From the NCBI GenBank assembly GCA_900317825.1, contig ONIH01000007.1:1-57089 (forward strand): 57,089 bases of DNA. Direction: 5' to 3'. Source of the stretch: an uncultured Lachnospiraceae bacterium. GTDB lineage: Bacteria; Bacillota; Clostridia; Lachnospirales; Lachnospiraceae. Positions 35,872 to 43,664 of this stretch are shown here, one piece after another. The notes beneath the pieces were generated by a model. It saw nothing but the letters and a program-made list of their open reading frames with translations, had not been told where the DNA came from and did not search any database. Every line of letters starts with the position of its first letter. The stretch's first letter is position 1. Position numbers and translations under genes: made by a program.

Positions 35872-36441
35872 TCAATCAGTATAAAAATCTATGATCTCCT
35901 CAGCTACCTGCCCTCGCGGTACTCTTCTGTCCATAGCTGTCTTCTCTATGTACCGGTGAGCCTCTGTCTCGGACATGCCCTTCTGACTCATGAGGATGCT
36001 CTTCGCACGATTTACCACCCTGACTTCAGCGAGCTTTCTCTCGAGCCGCTTGATCTCAGCGTAGGCTCTTTTCATCCTGCTGTCAGCTGCCTCTGCAAAT
36101 CCGAGGGCGCCAAAGAATGCCGATTTGCTTATCGGTTTTGAAAGGCAGATGACTCCGTCTTTTTCTACGCTTCCAGAAATCTCCTCGAAGTAGTCTTCCT
36201 TTACAAATAGAATGACCTGACAGCCCATGTGTGACGCAAGCTCTGTAGAAAGTTCCTCTCCGCTCTCGCTTTCAAGCGGAGCGTTTATCACACAGATATC
36301 TGGAGAAAACTCTTCCATCGCTTGCCGGCCCTCTTCAGCCGTCGCAGCCAGCTTTATCTTCGTGTAGCCATTCGCAGATAAAAAGTCTTTAAAAAATTTC
36401 ATCGCCTTCGGAGCATCACTGATTATTAAAGCTCTTTCCAA
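35872..36441 (-). CDS. ANTAR-domain response regulator (NitR-like antiterminator)
   Basis: The 189-residue protein has a receiver-like N-terminal domain (~1-115) and a C-terminal ANTAR RNA-binding domain (~128-189) with VVNRAKSILMSQKGMSETEAHRYI and KTAMDRRVPRGQVAEEI. The receiver lacks the usual acidic pair (ISDAPK) and the phospho-acceptor position reads ICVINAP (Asn), so it is probably not phosphorylated in the normal way. It starts 11 bases after glnA; a glnA-ANTAR pair is known from Clostridium (NitR), where it controls glnA by antitermination. Likely target: the glnA leader. Confidence 0.88.
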   Translation of the reverse strand: MERALIISDAPKAMKFFKDFLSANGYTKIKLAATAEEGRQAMEEFSPDICVINAPLESESGEELSTELASHMGCQVILFVKEDYFEEISGSVEKDGVICLSKPISKSAFFGALGFAEAADSRMKRAYAEIKRLERKLAEVRVVNRAKSILMSQKGMSETEAHRYIEKTAMDRRVPRGQVAEEIIDFYTD

Positions 36442-36452
36442 AAGGCGCCTCC

Positions 36453-37703
36453 TTAAAGCTCGTTTTCCTTAAGAGTGTTGAGGAAACGCTCTGTTATCAG
36501 CTTTCTCTTATCGTCATTTAGGAAATCAGACTCCTGTGCCACATCTATAGCCTCTGCAAGTGATAAAGGAAGCTTTAAGTATTTTTTTCTTTCCTCATCG
36601 GTGATCAGATAGCCGGGCTTTTCGAGAGGTTCAGGGAGCTTTTCTCTATTCTTTACTCCGAGAAGCCCCGCCTGCAGAAGCATCGCAAAGGCGATATACG
36701 GATTAAGCATCGAATCCGGCGAGCGGAGAATACATGAGGCGTACTTTCCATGGACTACCGGCACTCTGAAGAGCCTTGACTCATTCTGATGAGACCAGGT
36801 CAGATACTTCGGCGCCTCATTCTCACCGAATCTCAGATACGACTCTTTTCTCGTATTTAAGAAGACCGTGATCTCCCTTATCCTGTTAAAAATACCTGCC
36901 ATAAATGAGAACACCGTATCCGGATCTGTATCGAACAGATTCTGTGCTTCTTTGAACAGAGCTATTTTTATGTGGAAGCCATTTCCAGGCCTGCCCTCGA
37001 TTGGCTTCGGCTCAAACGAAGCAGTAAGACCATTCCTGGCCGCTATCGTCGTCACGACGTTTTTATAGGTCATGAAGTGGTCGGCACTCTGAAGAGCACC
37101 TGCATCCCTGAACTCTATCTCATTCTGACCAGGACCCGCCTCATGGTGGCTCGAGAGCGGCGCTACATCCATGTCTGAAAGTGACAGACAGATCTCACGG
37201 CGGATATTCTCCCCGCGGTCTAACGGCGCCACATCAAAGTAGCTGCCATGATCCATCGGCTCCAGAGTAGGAATTCCGTCTTCGTCGTTTTTAAACAGAT
37301 AGAATTCACTTCTGAGCCCAAGCCTTACTGAAAAGCCCGCTTCACGGCACTCCTTTATAGTATCAGCTAAGAACTTCCTCGAATCATACGGATATGGCTT
37401 TCCGTCCTGAGTCACGACGTCACAGTAAAATCTGATTACTCTTCCGGTCTGCGGTCTCCACGGAAGCACAGACAGAGTAGCCGGATCCGGCACCAGGTAA
37501 AGATCCCTGTACTTCGGGTCATCGTAGCCCAAGATTCTGAACGCATCAAATGCTATTCCCGAATCAAATGCCTTTGCCAGCATGTCAGGCTGGATCGATA
37601 TGTTCTTGTGATTTCCAAGCATATCTGAAAACGCCAGACGCACGAAGCGGACATCATTCTCCTCTACGTACTCCAGTGCTTCTTCCTCTGTGTATCCTGC
37701 CAT
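36453..37703 (-). CDS. glnA: Glutamine synthetase, type I
   Basis: Makes glutamine from glutamate, ammonia and ATP. The 416-residue protein, short for GSI (commonly 440-470), shows FVRLAFSDMLGNHKNISI, SHHEAGPGQNEIEFRDAG with metal-binding Glu residues, GRPGNGFHIKIAL with the conserved His, and a C-terminal LRSPDSMLNPYIAFAMLL. I chose the ATG at 37703 (AAAGGG six bases upstream); an open frame extends 27 codons further without a better site. The adenylylation-loop Tyr block of proteobacterial enzymes was not recognised, in keeping with regulation by other means. Followed by the ANTAR regulator. Confidence 0.92.
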   Translation of the reverse strand: MAGYTEEEALEYVEENDVRFVRLAFSDMLGNHKNISIQPDMLAKAFDSGIAFDAFRILGYDDPKYRDLYLVPDPATLSVLPWRPQTGRVIRFYCDVVTQDGKPYPYDSRKFLADTIKECREAGFSVRLGLRSEFYLFKNDEDGIPTLEPMDHGSYFDVAPLDRGENIRREICLSLSDMDVAPLSSHHEAGPGQNEIEFRDAGALQSADHFMTYKNVVTTIAARNGLTASFEPKPIEGRPGNGFHIKIALFKEAQNLFDTDPDTVFSFMAGIFNRIREITVFLNTRKESYLRFGENEAPKYLTWSHQNESRLFRVPVVHGKYASCILRSPDSMLNPYIAFAMLLQAGLLGVKNREKLPEPLEKPGYLITDEERKKYLKLPLSLAEAIDVAQESDFLNDDKRKLITERFLNTLKENEL

Positions 37704-37850
37704 ATAAAGCCCTTTCTGATATATATAAAGCAATGCCTGAAGCATCGCCCGTTTATACACGAGAAGCACCCATCCAAGACGCATTTGGACAGGTGCTTGT
37801 AAAATTTGTATGTAGATACACCACCCTCCCTGTAAGGGCGGAATACCAAC
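37704..37850 (-). promoter_or_regulatory. Structured glnA leader, candidate ANTAR target
   Basis: About 147 bases between the predicted start point and the glnA ATG hold three hairpins on the minus strand: CCGCCC/GGGTGG (37841-37821), a 14-bp stem AAGCACC..CCAA / TTGG..GGTGCTT (37798-37764) with a seven-base loop, and GCGATGC-TTCAG-GCATTGC (37748-37730) followed by TTTATATATAT, which could act as a weak terminator. The product of the adjacent ANTAR gene is the natural candidate ligand; the canonical pair of hexaloops with A1 and G4 was not clearly identified. Confidence 0.55.
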
Positions 37851-37856
37851 CTTAAT

Positions 37857-37885
37857 ATTCTACTTCAAAAGAAGTATAAAATCAA
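37857..37885 (-). promoter_or_regulatory. Promoter of glnA
   Basis: On the minus strand TTGATT (37885-37880), 17 bases, TAGAAT (37862-37857), just after the tpiA stop codon. Confidence 0.6.
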
Positions 37886-37892
37886 CCATAAA

Positions 37893-38645
37893 TTACTTGT
37901 TGTAATTTACGATCTGTCCGAAGTCAGGCTTCAGTGAAGCTCCGCCGATAAGTCCGCCATCGATATCAGGCTTTGCGAGAAGCTCCTTGCAGTTACCGGC
38001 ATTCATTGATCCGCCGTACTGAATTCTGATCTTCTCAGCTGTGTCTGTATCATAGATGTCTGCGATAGTCTCACGGATAGCCTTGCAGACTTCTTCTGCC
38101 TGATCAGCTGTAGCTGTCTTACCTGTTCCAATAGCCCAGATAGGCTCATAAGCGATGACCATAGAAGCAGCCTGCTCCTTTGTCACACCTGCGAGATCAA
38201 GTTTGATCTGCATACGGATCCAGTCAAGTGTAACTCCCTCTTCTCTCTGCTCAAGTGACTCACCACAGCAGAGGATAGGTGTAAGACCTGACTCAAATGC
38301 CTTCTTTACTTTCTTGTTCAGAAGAGCATCATCCTCGAGGAAATATCCTCTTCTCTCTGAATGTCCGAGGATAACGAACTCTACTCCAGCGTCTTTGAGC
38401 ATTGCTGCTGAGATCTCACCGGTGTAAGCGCCCTTCTCCTCGAAGTACATATTCTCAGCGCCGACATGGACGTTAGTTCCCTTAACAGCGTTAGCTACAG
38501 GAACGATGTCGATAGCCGGTACACAGTAAACTACATCTACATCCGGATTATTAACCAGAGGTTTTAGAGTCTCTACAAGCTTTAATGCCTCGCTCGGAGT
38601 CTCATTCATCTTCCAGTTTCCGGCGATAATTTTCTTTCTTGCCAT
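37893..38645 (-). CDS. tpiA: Triosephosphate isomerase
   Basis: Interconverts dihydroxyacetone phosphate and glyceraldehyde 3-phosphate. The 250-residue TIM barrel has [14 protein letters not shown] with Asn/Lys substrate ligands, VILGHSERR with the catalytic His, [17 protein letters not shown] with catalytic Glu, and the phosphate loops [11 protein letters not shown] and GLIGGASL. The ATG at 38645 matches the family N-terminus, although the GGAGG is 12 bases away, long spacing caused by a repeat-derived GACTTGTAAC stretch also found upstream of dnaK. Downstream of pgk in a gap-pgk-tpiA run. Confidence 0.97.
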   Translation of the reverse strand: MARKKIIAGNWKMNETPSEALKLVETLKPLVNNPDVDVVYCVPAIDIVPVANAVKGTNVHVGAENMYFEEKGAYTGEISAAMLKDAGVEFVILGHSERRGYFLEDDALLNKKVKKAFESGLTPILCCGESLEQREEGVTLDWIRMQIKLDLAGVTKEQAASMVIAYEPIWAIGTGKTATADQAEEVCKAIRETIADIYDTDTAEKIRIQYGGSMNAGNCKELLAKPDIDGGLIGGASLKPDFGQIVNYNK

Positions 38646-38667
38646 TTTGTTACAAGTCCTCCATATA

Positions 38668-38791
38668 ATGAAGTTACACCGCACTAAATTCGCACTACGC
38701 TAACGCTTGTGCTCATTAAGTTGCGGGTAACGACTTTTTCACTAAACTCGAACTTCGCTAACGCTCGTTCTCATCAAGTGAAAGAATGTCA
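38668..38791 (-). repeat. Two-hairpin dispersed element, copy B (between pgk and tpiA)
   Basis: About 124 bp homologous to 2031-2153. In the transcribed direction it starts at the TGA stop codon of pgk, exactly as copy A starts at the stop of grpE (TGACATT in both). Hairpin 1: outer CCGCA/TGCGG (38679-38683, 38722-38726), inner GCAC/GTGC (38692-38695, 38709-38712). Hairpin 2: outer CACT/AGTG (38740-38743, 38777-38780), inner GAAC/GTTC (38750-38753, 38767-38770). Each inner stem, and the outer stem of hairpin 1, differs from copy A by compensatory changes. Confidence 0.85.
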
Positions 38792-40012
38792 TTTCTCATC
38801 TGCTGCTGCGATTCCAGGAAGCTCTTTGCCCTCGAGGAATTCAAGTGAAGCGCCGCCGCCTGTAGAGATATGGCTCATCTTGTCGCCAAGTCCCATCTGG
38901 TTTACAGCCGCAGCTGAATCACCGCCGCCGATGATAGTAGTAGCATCAGCATCCGCAAGAGCCTGGGCTACTTTGAGAGTTCCTGCTGCAAGAGTAGGGT
39001 TCTCGAATACACCCATAGGTCCGTTCCATACTACTGTCTTTGCAGAAGCTACTTCCTTAGCATACATCTCAGCAGTCTTAGGTCCGATGTCGCAGCCCTC
39101 CCTATCATCAGGAATGGCTGTGATATCTACTACTGTAGTATCCACAGCAGCATCGATAGGATCCGGGAAGTCCTTTACTACTACGGCATCTACAGGAAGA
39201 AGCAGCTTCTTTCCGAGCTTCTTTGCCTTATCCATCATCTCTTTGCAGTAATCGATCTTTGTATCATCGCAGAGAGACTTTCCTACTGAATAACCCTGAG
39301 CCTTAATGAAAGTGTATGCCATTCCGCCACCGATGATAAGGGTGTCACACTTCTCAAGGAGATTTGAGATAACGTTCAGCTTATCAGCTACTTTTGCTCC
39401 ACCGAGGATAGCAACGAATGGACGTACAGGATTCTCGACAGCCTTTCCAAGGAAGTCGATCTCTTTCTGCATCAGGTAACCAACTACAGCCGGCTTACCC
39501 TCTTTGCGAAGCTCTTCAGCTACACCTACGTTTGAGCAGTGAGCTCTGTGAGCTGTACCGAAAGCGTCGTTTACGAATACGTCTGCAAGAGAAGCGAGAT
39601 CCTTTGAGAAAGCCTCGCCGTTCTTTGTCTCCTCCGGACGGAATCTGGTGTTCTCGAGAAGGATAACGTCTCCATCCTTCATAGCTGCAACTGCTGCCTT
39701 TGCATTAGGTCCTACGACCTCAGGATCAGCTGCGAACTTTACTTCCTGGCCAAGAAGTTCTGAAAGTCTCTTTGCTACAGGAGCAAGAGTCTTTGTCTTC
39801 TTGTCTTCTTCTGTCTTTACTTTGCCCAGGTGTGAGCAGAGGATAACCTTTCCTCCGTCAGCGATCAGTTTCTTTATAGTAGGAAGAGCTGCCACAAGTC
39901 TGTTCTCATCTGTGATCTCGCCGTTCTTTAAAGGTACGTTAAAATCGCAGCGGCAGAGAACTCTCTTGCCTTTTACATTTATGTCATCGACTGATTTTTT
40001 ATTAAGTCCCAT
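38789..40012 (-). CDS. pgk: Phosphoglycerate kinase
   Basis: Makes ATP from 1,3-bisphosphoglycerate in glycolysis. The 407-residue protein has [65 protein letters not shown], the nucleotide-binding [15 protein letters not shown] and the C-terminal [20 protein letters not shown]. Follows gap in the same direction after an 82-base gap containing two hairpins. The ribosome site AAAGGAG is inside one of them. Confidence 0.98.
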   Translation of the reverse strand: MGLNKKSVDDINVKGKRVLCRCDFNVPLKNGEITDENRLVAALPTIKKLIADGGKVILCSHLGKVKTEEDKKTKTLAPVAKRLSELLGQEVKFAADPEVVGPNAKAAVAAMKDGDVILLENTRFRPEETKNGEAFSKDLASLADVFVNDAFGTAHRAHCSNVGVAEELRKEGKPAVVGYLMQKEIDFLGKAVENPVRPFVAILGGAKVADKLNVISNLLEKCDTLIIGGGMAYTFIKAQGYSVGKSLCDDTKIDYCKEMMDKAKKLGKKLLLPVDAVVVKDFPDPIDAAVDTTVVDITAIPDDREGCDIGPKTAEMYAKEVASAKTVVWNGPMGVFENPTLAAGTLKVAQALADADATTIIGGGDSAAAVNQMGLGDKMSHISTGGGASLEFLEGKELPGIAAADEK

Positions 40013-40018
40013 ATGGAA

Positions 40019-40062
40019 CTCCTTTCTTCAAAAGAAAAGGAGCCCGGCCCTTAAGCCGGACC
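40019..40062 (-). promoter_or_regulatory. Intercistronic hairpins before pgk
   Basis: On the minus strand a GC hairpin GTCCGGC-TTAAG-GGCCGGGC (40062-40043) followed by TCCTTTTCTTTT could partly terminate transcription from gap. It is directly followed by CTCCTTTTCTT-TTG-AAGAAAGGAG (40042-40019), whose 3' arm is the pgk Shine-Dalgarno. Both could set different protein levels for GapDH and Pgk. Confidence 0.55.
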
Positions 40063-40094
40063 CCTGTAAGATCAAGGTCTGTAATTCACAGAAA

Positions 40095-41114
40095 TTACTT
40101 GTTGAGGAACTTTGCGAAATACTTGATAGTTCTGCACATATTTGATGTGAATGAGTTCTCGTTGTCATACCATGAAACAACCTGAACCTCTGTGTTTCCA
40201 TCGCCTACTGGAAGAACCATGGTCTGTGTAGAATCGAAAAGTGAACCATAGGTCATGCCTACGATATCCTTTGATACGATCTGATCCTCGTTGTATCCGA
40301 AAGACTCGTTTGTAGAAGCCTTCATCTTTGCGTTGATCTGGTCAACAGTAACGTCACCCTTTACAACTGCTGTAAGGATAGTGGTAGAACCTGTAGGTAC
40401 AGGTACACGCTGTGCTGATCCGATGAGCTTTCCGTTAAGCTCTGGTACTACAAGGCCGATAGCCTTAGCAGCTCCTGTTGAGTTAGGAACGATGTTCTCA
40501 GCGCCTGCACGGCTACGACGGAAGTTACCCTTTCTCTGTGGTCCATCAAGGATCATCTGGTCACCAGTGTAAGCATGGATAGTTACCATTATACCTGACT
40601 GGATAGGTGCGAGCTCGTTAAGAGCCTTAGCCATAGGTGCGAGGCAGTTTGTGGTGCATGATGCAGCTGAAATGATGTTATCATCTGCTGTAAGTGTCTC
40701 GTGGTTTGTATTATAAACGATTGTAGGAAGATCATTTCCTGCTGGAGCTGAGATAACGACCTTCTTAGCACCTGCGTCGATATGAGCCTGTGCCTTTGCC
40801 TTTGAGGTGTAGAATCCAGTACACTCAAGAACAACGTCGATATCGAGCTTGCCCCAAGGAAGGTTATGAGCATCAGCCTCTTTGTAGATCTCGATCTCCT
40901 GTCCGTCTACTGTAATAGAATGGTCTGAGAATGTAACTGTGTCAGCCTTTGCATAACGACCCTGTGAAGAATCATACTTAAGAAGATATGCAAGCATCTC
41001 AGGGCTTGTCAGATCGTTGATAGCTACGATCTCGAATCCCTCTGCCTGGAACATCTGACGGAATGCAAGACGACCAATACGTCCAAATCCATTGATTGCT
41101 ACTCTTACTGCCAT
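40095..41114 (-). CDS. gap: Glyceraldehyde-3-phosphate dehydrogenase, type I
   Basis: Oxidises glyceraldehyde 3-phosphate to 1,3-bisphosphoglycerate. The 339-residue protein has [14 protein letters not shown] (residues 8-21), an acidic residue after the second Rossmann strand (VAINDLTSP, Asp34), indicating NAD, the catalytic Cys in [13 protein letters not shown], and the C-terminal [20 protein letters not shown]. An AGGAGG site precedes the ATG. First gene of gap-pgk-tpiA. Confidence 0.98.
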   Translation of the reverse strand: MAVRVAINGFGRIGRLAFRQMFQAEGFEIVAINDLTSPEMLAYLLKYDSSQGRYAKADTVTFSDHSITVDGQEIEIYKEADAHNLPWGKLDIDVVLECTGFYTSKAKAQAHIDAGAKKVVISAPAGNDLPTIVYNTNHETLTADDNIISAASCTTNCLAPMAKALNELAPIQSGIMVTIHAYTGDQMILDGPQRKGNFRRSRAGAENIVPNSTGAAKAIGLVVPELNGKLIGSAQRVPVPTGSTTILTAVVKGDVTVDQINAKMKASTNESFGYNEDQIVSKDIVGMTYGSLFDSTQTMVLPVGDGNTEVQVVSWYDNENSFTSNMCRTIKYFAKFLNK

Positions 41115-41179
41115 TTGTTAATTCCTCCTACGAAAAATTATTTTGTTTTGTCAGTGGAACAATTTCCATAAACAAGTAT

Positions 41180-41208
41180 ATGATAACGGTTTTTGGTTGA
41201 TTTTGCAA
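41180..41208 (-). promoter_or_regulatory. Promoter of gap-pgk-tpiA
   Basis: On the minus strand TTGCAA (41208-41203), 17 bases, TATCAT (41185-41180). The leader to the gap ATG is about 60 bases. A plus-strand TATAAT at 41264-41269 probably serves the divergent phosphatase gene. Confidence 0.65.
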
Positions 41209-41291
41209 CCCTTGATTTTGACTTTGATAAAGATTTAACGAAAAATTTCTTCAAATGTGCTAATATAATCGTTATACAGGAGGAAAAATCC

Positions 41292-42107
41292 ATGCTTTAC
41301 GATACTCACATGCATACGCGTTTCTCTGGTGACAGCGACGCTGCCCCGGAAGACATGATAAAAGCCGCCAGGGAAAAAGGTCTCACTGGTCTGTGTTTTA
41401 CCGATCATCTGGACATCGATTATAGGGAAGAGCCGCATCTGTTCGACCTTGATTTTGAAAAATATTTCCGTGAGATGCCTGTCATCAAAGAAAAAAATGA
41501 GTCCGACGATTTTCATATCGGGATTGGGATCGAGATGGGGCTTCAGCCTTATCTGGCTCCGAAGCATCATGAGTTATTGAAAAAATATGACTTTGATTTC
41601 GTGATCGGTTCAGTCCATGTGATAAACGGATATGATCCGTATTATGAAAATTTCTATAAAAATATAAATGTGCGTGACGCTTACAGAGCCTACTTCGATC
41701 AGGTGCTTGAAAATATCCGTGCTTTCGATGAGTATGACACTCTCGGTCATCTCGACTATGTAGTGAGATACGGGCTAAAATACTTTGGTTCTCCGGCCGC
41801 TGACTGCCCGTTTGAGGTGTACATGTCTCAGATTGAAAAAATTCTCAGGCACCTGATAATGCACGGCAAGTCTCTTGAAGTAAATACCGGGGCTTTCAGG
41901 TACGGGATGAGTGAGCCGAACCCGTCATATCAGATCCTTCAGTTCTACTATGATCTCGGCGGCAGGGATATCACACTGGGGGCAGATGCACATGAGCCGA
42001 AAGATGTGGGGATAGCGTTTGACACTGTGGTGCCAAGGCTTAAGAAAATAGGTTTTGAGTATTTCAATGTGTATATGAATAGAATGCCGGTAAAAATGCA
42101 GCTATGA
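41292..42107 (+). CDS. hisK: PHP-domain phosphatase, HisK-type histidinol-phosphatase
   Basis: A 271-residue PHP-family metal-dependent phosphoesterase. Metal ligands are visible in DTHMHTRFSGDS (residues 4-15), FTDHLDID, GIEMGLQPY, IGSVHVING, DTLGHLDYVVRYG and the C-terminal TLGADAHEPKDVG. This arrangement fits HisK/HolPase of Firmicutes, which dephosphorylates L-histidinol phosphate. I chose the ATG at 41292, with AGGAGG eight bases upstream, over a longer open frame. No other his gene is nearby, so another phosphoester substrate is possible. Confidence 0.85.
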   Translation: MLYDTHMHTRFSGDSDAAPEDMIKAAREKGLTGLCFTDHLDIDYREEPHLFDLDFEKYFREMPVIKEKNESDDFHIGIGIEMGLQPYLAPKHHELLKKYDFDFVIGSVHVINGYDPYYENFYKNINVRDAYRAYFDQVLENIRAFDEYDTLGHLDYVVRYGLKYFGSPAADCPFEVYMSQIEKILRHLIMHGKSLEVNTGAFRYGMSEPNPSYQILQFYYDLGGRDITLGADAHEPKDVGIAFDTVVPRLKKIGFEYFNVYMNRMPVKMQL

Positions 42108-42108
42108 G

Positions 42109-42242
42109 TCCGGGCGGTGGCTCTGACGCATGTCCAAAACCGGGCCTATGCGCTCCGTCTGCGGCCATAAAGTCCATGGCCTTGACTGCGCGCCGGGAAC
42201 GGCCCTAAAGTTTTGTCCATGCTGTCAGAGCCACCGCCCGGA
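42109..42242. repeat. 134-bp imperfect palindrome (fold-back element)
   Basis: The outer arms TCCGGGCGGTGGCTCTGAC and its exact complement pair over 19 bp, continue with GCATG/CATGC after one unpaired base, then CAAAAC/GTTTTG and GGGCC/GGCCC, and close at an apical GGCCAT/ATGGCC around AAAGTCC. It starts two bases after the hisK stop. It is GC-rich against AT-rich surroundings. It could serve as a terminator for the convergent genes but is much longer than needed. Confidence 0.85.
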
Positions 42243-42481
42243 ATGACAATACGTATTCATGCATTTTCAAATAATCCATATTGCCACAAAGTGTTAGCTG
42301 TTCCCTACAAGTATGTGAAATAATACGACAGCCCCACCGCCCGGAATAACAATACGTATTCATGCATTTTCAAATAATCCATATTGCCACAAAGTGTTAG
42401 CTGTTCCCTACAAGTATGTGAGATAATACGACAGCCCCACCGCCCGGAATGACAATACGCATTCATGCATTTTCAAATAAT
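42231..42481. repeat. 103-bp tandem direct repeat, two copies and a partial third
   Basis: Units start at 42231, 42334 and 42437 with CCACCGCCCGGAAT; the third stops after about 45 bases. The first two are nearly identical. Each contains AATACGTATT (a perfect 10-bp palindrome, AATACGCATT in the third) and ATGCAT. The first 12 bases of unit one are also the right end of the 134-bp palindrome, and the end of each unit (GACAGCCCCACCGCCCGG) resembles the palindrome arm. With that palindrome it fills the whole gap between hisK and the desulfurase gene; I see no gene there. Confidence 0.92.
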
Positions 42482-42488
42482 AAGCCCC

Positions 42489-43664
42489 TCAGTTCTTTTC
42501 CATATAATCCTGATAGAACAGGTTGGTACTGCGGAGCATTTCGATGATTTCTTTAAGCACTTCTACTGTCTTGTCGAGTTCTTCTTTGGTCGTAGTATCT
42601 GAAAGTGTGAATCGTAAAGATTCACGTGCCTGGGTTTCGTTTCTTCCGATGGCCAGGAGTACGTGTGATGGGTCGATGCTTCCGGCTGTGCAGGCTGATC
42701 CGCTTGAGGCGGCTATGCCATGCTGGTCGAGAAGGATCAGTGCTGACTCTGCTTCAATGAATTTAAAGCCTATATTTACATTTCCAGGGAGCCTGTCTTT
42801 TCCTTCAGCCCCGTTTAAGTATGTCAGCGGGATCTCTTCCTGCACTTTTTTTATAAAATAATCGCGGAGTTCTGTCTCCTGCTGCATTCTCTCGTTTATC
42901 GATGAAGCTGCAAGCTCACAGGCTTTTCCGAAGCCGACGATGCCTGGGACATTTTCTGTCCCGGCGCGCTTGTTTCTCTCCTGGCCGCCGCCATGGATCA
43001 GAGACCTTATGCGGGATGCTTTTGGACTTAAGTATAAAAGTCCCACTCCCTTTGGTCCGTATATCTTATGCGAGCTGGCGGAGAGCATATCTATATTCAT
43101 CTCATCTGGATTTATAGGGATCTGACCGAATGCCTGGACGGCATCTGTATGAAAGAGGATTCCATTCTCATGTGCCAGCTCACCTATCTCAGCTATAGAT
43201 TCTATCGTTCCTATCTCGTTATTTGCTGTCATTATAGAGATAAGAATAGTGTCGTCTCTTATAGCGTTTTTTACTGACTCTACTGATACGAAGCCTTTTT
43301 CATCTACCGGTAGGAACGTCACCTCGAAGCCCTCGTCACGAAGTGCCTTCATCGTGTTTATGACTGCCGGATGTTCGATGGATGAAGTGATCAGATGACG
43401 ACCTTTGTCTTTTAGCATCTCGGCTGCCTTTATGATGGCCCAGTTATCTGACTCTGAGCCGCCCGATGTAAAAAATATCCTCTCTGCCTTCGTATGAAGA
43501 AGAGATGCCGCCCTGTCACGGGCCACATCTATTGCGTATTTGCTTTTATTTCCAAGCTCATAGACTGCTGACGCATTCCCGTAATACTCGCGGAAATACG
43601 GCATCATCTCGTCTAAGACTTCCTGCTCCATCTGAGTCGTTGCTGCATTGTCCAGGTATATCAT
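42489..43664 (-). CDS. Cysteine desulfurase (NifS/IscS family)
   Basis: PLP enzyme that takes sulfur from cysteine. The 391-residue protein has IYLDNAATTQ at residues 2-11, FFTSGGSESDNWAI, the PLP Lys in SASSHKIYGPKGVG and the persulfide Cys in SGSACTAGSIDPSH. It overlaps the downstream end of mnmA by four bases. The pairing matches Bacillus yrvO-mnmA, where the desulfurase feeds sulfur for tRNA 2-thiouridine; hence the likely role here, with Fe-S assembly as an alternative. Confidence 0.95.
   Translation of the reverse strand: MIYLDNAATTQMEQEVLDEMMPYFREYYGNASAVYELGNKSKYAIDVARDRAASLLHTKAERIFFTSGGSESDNWAIIKAAEMLKDKGRHLITSSIEHPAVINTMKALRDEGFEVTFLPVDEKGFVSVESVKNAIRDDTILISIMTANNEIGTIESIAEIGELAHENGILFHTDAVQAFGQIPINPDEMNIDMLSASSHKIYGPKGVGLLYLSPKASRIRSLIHGGGQERNKRAGTENVPGIVGFGKACELAASSINERMQQETELRDYFIKKVQEEIPLTYLNGAEGKDRLPGNVNIGFKFIEAESALILLDQHGIAASSGSACTAGSIDPSHVLLAIGRNETQARESLRFTLSDTTTKEELDKTVEVLKEIIEMLRSTNLFYQDYMEKN

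Noticed and set aside
36453-37784. Longer glnA start at 37784
   Set aside because: The 27 extra codons run through the structured leader and have no ribosome site; the ATG at 37703 has AAAGGG at good spacing and gives the family-like N-terminus.
36868-37855. Small frames on the plus strand opposite glnA and its leader
   Set aside because: They mirror glnA codons, have no ribosome sites, and encode no recognisable protein; an antisense RNA as in some Clostridium glnA loci is possible but no plus-strand promoter was evident.
42231-42481. Tandem repeat resembling a CRISPR array
   Set aside because: The units are contiguous 103-bp direct repeats with no unique spacers, and no cas genes are near.
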